From positions 1 to 11,326 of the forward strand of contig QQUO01000280.1 of assembly GCA_008501575.1 (NCBI GenBank): a DNA stretch of 11,326 bases, given 5' to 3'. Source of the stretch: Pseudomonadota bacterium (GTDB lineage Bacteria > Pseudomonadota > Gammaproteobacteria > Xanthomonadales > Marinicellaceae). Within the stretch, counting starts at the first letter, position 1. Every line of letters begins with the position of its first letter. A model generated the notes under the pieces. It was not told the DNA's origin, searched no databases, and was given only the letters and a program-made list of their open reading frames with translations. The position numbers were made by a program, and so were the translations under genes. Shown one piece after another: positions 1 through 5,985 of the stretch.

Positions 1-4
1 ATTT

Positions 5-691
5 ATGACAAAACAAATCCTCATTGTAGAAGATGATCCGGCCATCCGTGAAATGATGGTTTTTTCATTGGCGAATGCTGATTTTCAAGTGATTAAAGCG
101 GAAAATGGTACACAAGCGCTGGAATTGCTCCAACAAAAGCGACCTGATTTGGTGGTGATTGATTGGGGTTTGCCGGATTTTAGCGGTTTGGATCTGGTGG
201 CCATGATTCGCCGTGATGATGTTCTGAAGGATTTACCATTGATTATGTTAACGGCACGTGCCGAAGAGCGGGATAAAATTAAGGGCCTGGAATATGGTGC
301 CGATGATTATTTAACCAAACCGGTTTCGGTGCAAGAGCTGATTGCCCGCATCAATGCCCATCTGCGTCGTGCGCAAGGGTTTGAAGAAAACAGACAGCTT
401 GATTACCAAAGCATCCGTATGGAAGTCGATAGCCACCGTGTGTGGGTGGATGAGCAAGCCGTGAATCTCAGTTTAACCGAATTTAAGTTACTCAAATTGT
501 TGCTTCAAAATAGCGAAAAACTCCTGAGTCGAGAACGTATTTTGAACCATGTTTGGGGACATAATGCAACGGTGGAAGATCGCACCGTAGATGTTCACAT
601 CTTGCGCCTGCGCAAAGCCTTAAAACCCTTTAACAAAGAACGCTGGATTAAAACGGTTCGTGGTGTCGGCTATCAGCTAACGCGCTGCTAA
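5..691 (+). CDS. phoB: Phosphate-regulon response regulator PhoB (OmpR/PhoB family)
   Basis: A 228-residue two-domain response regulator, the usual PhoB length. The receiver domain (about 1-120) has the acidic pair D10/D11, the phospho-acceptor D53 in an IDWGLP context, T83 in LTAR and K105 in TKP. The winged-helix DNA-binding domain (about 130-228) has the LTEFKLLKLL helix, VEDRTVDVHILRLRKAL and the TVRGVGY hairpin, all typical of PhoB. Established role: after phosphorylation by PhoR it binds pho boxes and activates phosphate-scavenging genes with sigma-70 polymerase. G55 replaces the Met often seen in the DWMLP motif, a minor change. The start is the first ATG, only four bases from the window edge, so its upstream signals are not visible. 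The gene runs tail to tail into uvrA, so phoR is not directly downstream as it often is. Another OmpR-family paralogue is possible but less likely. Confidence 0.9.
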   Translation: MTKQILIVEDDPAIREMMVFSLANADFQVIKAENGTQALELLQQKRPDLVVIDWGLPDFSGLDLVAMIRRDDVLKDLPLIMLTARAEERDKIKGLEYGADDYLTKPVSVQELIARINAHLRRAQGFEENRQLDYQSIRMEVDSHRVWVDEQAVNLSLTEFKLLKLLLQNSEKLLSRERILNHVWGHNATVEDRTVDVHILRLRKALKPFNKERWIKTVRGVGYQLTRC

Positions 692-706
692 ATCGTTTGC
701 TCTTTG

Positions 707-3532
707 CTATAACATCGGTGCCAAAAACCGCCCGGTGTGGCTGTCCTGATCTTGGGCAATGAACTCAGGGCTGCCTTCGGCCAATATTTCCCCACCGCCT
801 TGTCCACCTTCGGGGCCTAAATCGATAATCCAGTCAGCGGTCTTGATGACATCCAGGTTGTGCTCAATCACCACAATGGTGTTACCATTGTCCCGCAATC
901 TGTGTAACACCCTGAGTAATTGTTTGACATCTGCAAAATGTAGTCCGGTGGTGGGTTCATCCAGAATATAAACCGTTTGGCCGGTGTCGCGCTTGGACAA
1001 TTCTTTGGCTAATTTAACCCGCTGGGCTTCGCCACCGGATAAGGTGGTGGCATTTTGGCCTAAGGTAATATAACTTAAGCCCACATCTAACAGGGTTTGT
1101 AATTTATCGGCAACTTTGGGGATGGCACTAAAAAACTCGGCGGCTTCTTCCACGGTCATGGCAAGCACTTCATAAATATTTTTACCTTTATATTTTATGT
1201 CCAGGGTTTCGCGGTTATAGCGTTTTCCCTGACAGGTGTCACAGGTGACATAAACATCCGGTAAAAAGTGCATCTCGACTTTAATTAAACCATCACCCTG
1301 ACAGGCTTCACAGCGCCCGCCTTTGACATTAAAGCTGAAGCGCCCGGGCTTATAACCGCGGGTACGGGCTTCCGGCGTGGCGGCAAACATATCACGAATG
1401 GGCCCAAAAAGCTGGGTATAAGTGGCCGGATTCGAACGCGGTGTGCGGCCGATGGGTTTTTGGTCAATCTCAACCACCTTATCAAACAACTCAATGTGCT
1501 CAAAATGGCTGTGGGGTTGTGGTTGCTGCGATGCGCGATTCAACTCGTTGGCTAAAATCTTATAAAAGGTTTCATTAATCAAAGTGGATTTACCCGAACC
1601 CGAAACACCGGTTATGCAGGTGAATAATCCTGCCGGAATGGTTAGATCAACGTTTTTCAGGTTATTTCCTGAAGCACCATATAATTTAAATTGCTTGTCT
1701 TTATCCACCTTATGCCGTTTGCTGGGAACATCTATTTTTTTGGCGCCAATGAGGTACTGACCGGTGATGGACTGCTGATTATTGCAAATGTCCTCAGGTG
1801 TACCCTGGGCGACAATTTCACCACCATGGACACCGGCACCGGGACCAATGTCGATGACATGATCGGCGGTGCGGATGGCGTCTTCATCATGTTCCACCAC
1901 AATTACGGTATTGCCTAAATTTTTTAAATTAACCAGCGTTTTTAATAGTTTTTCGTTGTCTCTCTGGTGCAACCCAATGGAAGGCTCATCCAGCACATAC
2001 ATGACACCCACCAAACCGGCACCAATTTGACTGGCCAAGCGAATGCGTTGGGCTTCACCGCCGGATAAAGAATCGGCTTTGCGGTCCAGGGTCAGGTAAT
2101 TCAATCCCACATTCACCAAAAAACTTAATCGCTCTTTAATCTCTTTGATGATTTTTTCCGCAATTTGACCTTTTTGTCCAGTCAGTTCTAAGTGCTCAAA
2201 ATAATCATGGGCTTGGGCAATCGACAGGGCGTTAATGGTCGGTAAGTTGGTGTTTTGGATATACACATGACGGGCACTTTCGTTGAGGCGCTGGCCATGA
2301 CACACCGGACAGGGTTTTTTACTGACGTATTTATTGAGCTCTTCCCGCACCATTGAAGATTCGGTTTCCTGATAGCGTCGTTTGTAGTTATTGGCAATGC
2401 CTTCAAAGGGATGGCTGCGTTGATACTCGCCCTTATCACTGTAATAGGTGAATTTAATGGGTGTCTCGCCGCTACCATGAAACAGCACATCTTGTACTTC
2501 AACGGATAATTCTTTTAAGGGCGTATTGGTGTCAAAATCATAGGCTATGGCCAGGGCTTTAAGCATTTGAAAATACCAGCCATGACGTTTATCCCAGCCA
2601 CGAATGGCCCCCTGGGCTAAGGATAAATCCCAGTTTTGCACAATTCTTTGCGGATCAAAAAACTGACTGACGCCTAAACCGTCACATTCAGGACAGGCGC
2701 CATTGGGCGAGTTAAAAGAGAATAACCTGGGTTCTAATTCACTTAAAGAATAGTCACACACCGGACATGAAAACAGGTCACTGAATAATAAATCCACCGG
2801 TTCGCTGTCTTTCTCATCATCAAAAGACACCACTTTGGCTAAGCCGTCACTTAAGGATAAGGCGGTTTCAAAGGATTCGGCCAGCCTTTGTGCCATGTTG
2901 TCTTTTATACGGAAACGGTCCACCACGGCTTCAATATCATGCTTCTGTTTGGGGTTCAGTTTGGGTAAATCATCAATGTTATAAACCCGGCCATCTATGC
3001 GAACACGGACAAAACCACTGCCGCGTAATTGTTCCATCAGTAATAAATGTTCACCTTTGCGGTTACGCACCACCGGCGCCAACAGCATTAATTTGCGGTT
3101 GCCTTTGAGGGCCAACACGGTGTCCACCATTTGCGACACTTCCTGGGCTTCTAAGGAAATATCGTGTTGTGGGCAGCGCGGGGTACCGATGCGGGCATAA
3201 AGCAGCCGTAAATAGTCGTATATTTCTGTGATGGTGCCGACCGTTGAGCGCGGGTTGTGGGAGGTGGATTTTTGTTCAATTGATATGGCCGGCGACAGTC
3301 CTTCAATGTGATCAAGGTCCGGTTTATCCATCATCGATAAAAATTGCCGGGCATAAGCAGACAGCGATTCCACATAGCGCCGTTGGCCTTCGGCATAAAT
3401 GGTATCAAAGGCCAAAGAAGACTTGCCCGAGCCTGATAAGCCGGTAATGACAATAAACTGATCGCGTGGTAAATCGACGTCGATATTTTTTAAATTGTGG
3501 GTTCTGACGCCGCGAAGTGAAATGTATTTCAT
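707..3532 (-). CDS. uvrA: UvrABC excision nuclease subunit A (UvrA)
   Basis: Full-length 941-residue UvrA, the damage-sensing ATPase of nucleotide excision repair. It dimerises, scans DNA and loads UvrB at lesions in the cytoplasm. Two ABC ATPase modules are complete. Module one has Walker A GLSGSGKSS at 31-39, signature LSGGEAQRIRLA at 489-500 and Walker B VLDEPS near 513-518. Module two has Walker A GVSGSGKST at 642-650, signature LSGGEAQRVKLA at 831-842 and Walker B ILDEPTT near 856-862. Zinc-binding cysteines are C256/C259/C280/C283 in the first insertion and C741/C744/C764/C767 in the second; a further CPVC pair lies at 408-411. The start fits the family N-terminus (MKYISLRGVRTHNLKN), but no clear Shine-Dalgarno lies upstream. 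I see no E. coli-type LexA box (CTGT-N8-ACAG) in the divergent region. It overlaps nothing and faces phoB across 15 bases. Confidence 0.98.
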   Translation of the reverse strand: MKYISLRGVRTHNLKNIDVDLPRDQFIVITGLSGSGKSSLAFDTIYAEGQRRYVESLSAYARQFLSMMDKPDLDHIEGLSPAISIEQKSTSHNPRSTVGTITEIYDYLRLLYARIGTPRCPQHDISLEAQEVSQMVDTVLALKGNRKLMLLAPVVRNRKGEHLLLMEQLRGSGFVRVRIDGRVYNIDDLPKLNPKQKHDIEAVVDRFRIKDNMAQRLAESFETALSLSDGLAKVVSFDDEKDSEPVDLLFSDLFSCPVCDYSLSELEPRLFSFNSPNGACPECDGLGVSQFFDPQRIVQNWDLSLAQGAIRGWDKRHGWYFQMLKALAIAYDFDTNTPLKELSVEVQDVLFHGSGETPIKFTYYSDKGEYQRSHPFEGIANNYKRRYQETESSMVREELNKYVSKKPCPVCHGQRLNESARHVYIQNTNLPTINALSIAQAHDYFEHLELTGQKGQIAEKIIKEIKERLSFLVNVGLNYLTLDRKADSLSGGEAQRIRLASQIGAGLVGVMYVLDEPSIGLHQRDNEKLLKTLVNLKNLGNTVIVVEHDEDAIRTADHVIDIGPGAGVHGGEIVAQGTPEDICNNQQSITGQYLIGAKKIDVPSKRHKVDKDKQFKLYGASGNNLKNVDLTIPAGLFTCITGVSGSGKSTLINETFYKILANELNRASQQPQPHSHFEHIELFDKVVEIDQKPIGRTPRSNPATYTQLFGPIRDMFAATPEARTRGYKPGRFSFNVKGGRCEACQGDGLIKVEMHFLPDVYVTCDTCQGKRYNRETLDIKYKGKNIYEVLAMTVEEAAEFFSAIPKVADKLQTLLDVGLSYITLGQNATTLSGGEAQRVKLAKELSKRDTGQTVYILDEPTTGLHFADVKQLLRVLHRLRDNGNTIVVIEHNLDVIKTADWIIDLGPEGGQGGGEILAEGSPEFIAQDQDSHTGRFLAPML

Positions 3533-3565
3533 GGGTTTATTTCAATTATCCGTTTGGTTATGGTC

Positions 3566-3588
3566 AAAAAAGGGCTCTATTTTAGCCC
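3566..3588 (-). terminator. Terminator-like hairpin in the uvrA leader (possible attenuator)
   Basis: Reading the minus strand toward uvrA, GGGCT (3588-3584), a 7-nt loop and AGCCC (3576-3572) are followed at once by six Ts (3571-3566). The uvrA ATG follows 33 bases later. This is the shape of a weak intrinsic terminator (5-bp stem, mostly G-C). It would act as a leader attenuator only if the uvrA promoter lies farther upstream. Alternatively, the TAAAAT within it (3584-3579) could be the uvrA -10 box, although no good -35 is found 16-18 bases before it. The hairpin is seen; its role is inferred. Confidence 0.3.
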
Positions 3589-3682
3589 AATCCGGTACTA
3601 AACCGAAATAAGCTTTATCACATCGTCACAATAGCGGCTGCTCTGTTGAAGTCATGTGATTTAAGTGTTTTTTTAACTTACT

Positions 3683-3726
3683 GCGACAATATGTCACATC
3701 CCATTTAGCTGTTGAGTTTATAAAAT
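3683..3726 (+). promoter_or_regulatory. Candidate operator and -10 box of the TonB-dependent receptor gene
   Basis: A short palindrome, GACA-ATA-TGTC (3685-3695, with an outer G/C match at 3683/3697), lies about 23 bases upstream of a TATAAA -10-like hexamer (3719-3724). It thus covers the place of the missing -35 element, as expected for an activator or repressor site. TCACAT also occurs at 3618-3623 and 3694-3699, and inverted as ATGTGA at 3654-3659. No regulator can be named from this. The downstream gene has no strong Shine-Dalgarno (AACAGACTAAAACC precedes its ATG). The sequence pattern is seen; promoter function is inferred. Confidence 0.3.
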
Positions 3727-3754
3727 ACCGACATTTAAATAACAGACTAAAACC

Positions 3755-5830
3755 ATGAAACCATTCTGTTTGACCGTAATCTTACTGATTTTCCTGCCAC
3801 AATGCGTCATAGCCACCAATCAAGTCACAAATGATGATGAACAACTGGAAAACATCGTGGTCCCCGGTGACCGCATTGAACTGCCTTTGGTTAAATTATT
3901 CCCGGAACAATCATCGCTGCTGTCTGATACCGCTGAGGTACTGAAAAAGATGCCCGGTGCCTATGTAAACCGCAACGGGTCATTAAGTGGTATTGCCCAG
4001 TATCGTGGTTTATTTGGTGATCGGGTGAATATCACCAATAACGGTCATCAAGTGTTGTCTTCCTGTAGTAATGCCATGGATGCACCGATGAGTCATGTGC
4101 CGGCCGCTCAAGTTGATGCGGTGGTCCTGTACCGTGGTATCAGTCCGGTCAGTCAAGGTATGGAAACCATTGGTGGCAGTATTGATGTCATCAGCAAAAA
4201 AATAGCAACCCGAGATTCGGCTTTAAGCGGTGAACTTAATCTGGGCTATAACAGTGTTAATGATGGTGTTCTCGGCGGTCTGAATTTGGCCGCTCAAGAT
4301 GGCCATCATGGCTGGCAATTGGGGGTTAATTATGAAGATGCCGACAGTTATGATTTTGCCGGCGGAACTAATTATTTTACCGGTATTGATCGGCAATTTT
4401 ATAAGCTGTCTTATCAGTATGATGACAGCAATCGTTTTTTTGAATTTACCACTGACTATAATGACACCGGGGCAACCGGTACACCGGCCTTGCCGATGGA
4501 TATCACCTATGCCAAAGGTGGTGTTACGGCCATTAAATACAATCAGAATATAAGCGATGATTGGTCTTTATTTGTTGATGGCTCTTATCAGGGCACCGAT
4601 CATGTAATGGATAACTTTCGCTATCGTCAACAAATGCCCGCGATGTACCGGGAATCATTGACCACGCTGTCACAAGCGGCTTTTTCTGTGGCTGGGCAAA
4701 GAACCCTGGCACAGGGAGCATTGATGCTTGGTTATGATTATGATGCCACCGATCATACCGCAGACATCAGTAATCCCAATAACGCCGGGTTTGCCATTAA
4801 AAATTATGACACAGAAAGACAGCGACATAGTTTATTTGCCGAATGGCAACACCGAGTGAATCAGGCACATAGTTTGGTATTGGGTGTTCGTGCCACTCGT
4901 CAGGAAAATGATGCCGCGGAAGTTGCCAGTTCAATGGCGATGATGAATACCGACATGGGTGCTTTACACCGCACTTTACGTGATCGCTTTAATGCCGCTG
5001 ATCGATCATTAAGTGACAGCAATGTTGATTTGGCTTTTAACTGGAAGCATACAATTAATGACCATTTACAAATGGATTATGGTGTGGCGGTGAAAAATCG
5101 GGTACCCGGTTATCAGGAACTTTATTTATGGTTACCTTTAGAAGCCACTGCAGGTTTGGCCGATGGCCGGCAATATTTAGGTAATCTGGATCTTAATTCG
5201 GAGACCGCATATCAGCTGGAGTGGGGTGTTTCTTACCAGCAAGGTGATTTTCAGATACAACCGCATCTGTTCTATCATCGAATCTCAGATTATATTCAAG
5301 GCGTCCCCAATACTCAGATGCCGGCCCCGGCCGGTACTTTGCGCTATGACAATGTCGATGCCGAGTTATATGGTGCGGATATCACTTTGAGTTATCGCTT
5401 TTCTAAACATTGGTCATTAACCCATGTCAGCAGCTATGTGCGCGGTCAACGCCGTGATATTGATGATAATTTATACCGCATCGCACCACTTAATGGTCGT
5501 ACAGAAGTTACTTTTGAGCACAATGCATGGCAACTGTCAGCTGAAATGGTTAATGTCGCCAAACAAGATAAAGTGGCCATAACAAATACTGAAAAAGCCA
5601 CACCGGGTTACGGATTACTGAATTTAGCTGTTGATTATAAGATAACTCAAAACCAGCGAATTAATGCACGGATAAATAATGTGTTTGATAAACGCCATTA
5701 TGACCACACCGGTGGTTATAACCGGAATAATCTAAACAATGATGTCGGTTTTAACGGCAATGATTTGACCGCTTATCGATTACCCGGTGAAGGCGTTGCG
5801 GTGGCCATAACCTACTTTATGAAGTGGTAA
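3755..5830 (+). CDS. TonB-dependent outer-membrane receptor, OprC/NosA-like (probable copper uptake)
   Basis: A 691-residue TonB-dependent transporter. A signal peptide (1-20, cut after VIA) is followed by a TonB-box-like ENIVVP (32-37), a plug domain (about 45-150, with QYRG and GGSIDVISK) and a 22-strand-type barrel to the C-terminal W691. Family-like segments include TGTPALPMDI (241-250) and NNVFDKRHYDH (641-651). C104 is the only cysteine of the mature protein and lies in C104-SNA-M108. H283-V-M285 lies about 175 residues later. From memory, the Pseudomonas copper receptor OprC binds copper through a CxxxM...HxM site with about the same spacing, so copper import across the outer membrane is the best inference. 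M112/H114 and Met-rich stretches (285-297 and 394-401) add possible ligands. No copper gene lies next to it; it is divergent from uvrA and followed by a terminator, so probably monocistronic. A different metal or substrate cannot be excluded. Confidence 0.85.
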   Translation: MKPFCLTVILLIFLPQCVIATNQVTNDDEQLENIVVPGDRIELPLVKLFPEQSSLLSDTAEVLKKMPGAYVNRNGSLSGIAQYRGLFGDRVNITNNGHQVLSSCSNAMDAPMSHVPAAQVDAVVLYRGISPVSQGMETIGGSIDVISKKIATRDSALSGELNLGYNSVNDGVLGGLNLAAQDGHHGWQLGVNYEDADSYDFAGGTNYFTGIDRQFYKLSYQYDDSNRFFEFTTDYNDTGATGTPALPMDITYAKGGVTAIKYNQNISDDWSLFVDGSYQGTDHVMDNFRYRQQMPAMYRESLTTLSQAAFSVAGQRTLAQGALMLGYDYDATDHTADISNPNNAGFAIKNYDTERQRHSLFAEWQHRVNQAHSLVLGVRATRQENDAAEVASSMAMMNTDMGALHRTLRDRFNAADRSLSDSNVDLAFNWKHTINDHLQMDYGVAVKNRVPGYQELYLWLPLEATAGLADGRQYLGNLDLNSETAYQLEWGVSYQQGDFQIQPHLFYHRISDYIQGVPNTQMPAPAGTLRYDNVDAELYGADITLSYRFSKHWSLTHVSSYVRGQRRDIDDNLYRIAPLNGRTEVTFEHNAWQLSAEMVNVAKQDKVAITNTEKATPGYGLLNLAVDYKITQNQRINARINNVFDKRHYDHTGGYNRNNLNNDVGFNGNDLTAYRLPGEGVAVAITYFMKW

Positions 5831-5836
5831 GGCATT

Positions 5837-5856
5837 GACTCATTTCTTCCTGAGTC
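5837..5856. repeat. Small inverted repeat just after the receptor gene
   Basis: GACTCA (5837-5842) and TGAGTC (5851-5856) form a perfect 6-bp inverted repeat with an 8-base loop, seven bases after the receptor stop codon. No T-run follows, so it is not a terminator by itself. It may be a 3'-end stabilising hairpin upstream of the real terminator, or chance. Confidence 0.35.
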
Positions 5857-5862
5857 CACAGT

Positions 5863-5900
5863 AAGCACATTGCCCATAATTTATGGGTATTGTGCTTTTT
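5863..5900 (+). terminator. Rho-independent terminator of the receptor gene
   Basis: The outer stem AAGCACA (5863-5869) pairs with TGTGCTT (5891-5897). An inner stem CCCATA (5873-5878) pairs with TATGGG (5882-5887), with small internal loops (TTG and TAT) between the two. A run of Ts (5896-5900) ends the structure. It lies 33 bases after the receptor stop codon and separates it from the OPT transporter, which should therefore have its own promoter. Confidence 0.8.
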
Positions 5901-5930
5901 GCTGGCCTAAAAACCATGCAAGCCTATGTT

Positions 5931-5973
5931 AATTCCAGTATGATAATGACTTTTTAACATTATCATTGGAATT
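5931..5973. promoter_or_regulatory. Long inverted repeat abutting the OPT ribosome-binding site
   Basis: Two nested perfect arms are visible: AATTCCA (5931-5937) with TGGAATT (5967-5973), and ATGATAATG (5940-5948) with CATTATCAT (5958-5966). That gives 16 base pairs around a 9-base loop, with a 2-base bulge (GT, 5938-5939) on the left only. The right arm ends exactly where the AGAGGAGG ribosome-binding site begins. There is no T-run after it, so it is not a terminator. It could be a DNA operator, since a TATGAT/GATAAT -10-like sequence lies in the left arm at 5939-5947, or an mRNA hairpin affecting translation of the transporter. Both roles are inferred. Confidence 0.6.
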
Positions 5974-5981
5974 AGAGGAGG
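5974..5981 (+). promoter_or_regulatory. Strong ribosome-binding site of the OPT transporter
   Basis: AGAGGAGG ends four bases before the ATG at 5986. It is by far the best Shine-Dalgarno in the window, where other genes have weak or no match, and it fixes the start of the transporter. Confidence 0.85.
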
Positions 5982-5985
5982 CCTT

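Noticed and set aside
3576..3606. TTAG (3582-3585) and TACTAA (3596-3601) in front of uvrA, resembling the LexA site reported in Xanthomonads
   Set aside because: The spacer is ten bases rather than about six, and no E. coli-type CTGT-N8-ACAG site is present, so a LexA operator is not supported.
3755..3814. Receptor as a lipoprotein (LPQC near the end of the signal peptide)
   Set aside because: LPQC is not a proper lipobox, and a good signal peptidase I site (VIA before T21) follows; TonB receptors are normally not lipidated.
5940..5966. Canonical Fur box before the OPT gene
   Set aside because: The half-sites TGATAAT and ATTATCA are separated by 11 bases rather than the single base of the 7-1-7 consensus. 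I keep it only as a palindrome.
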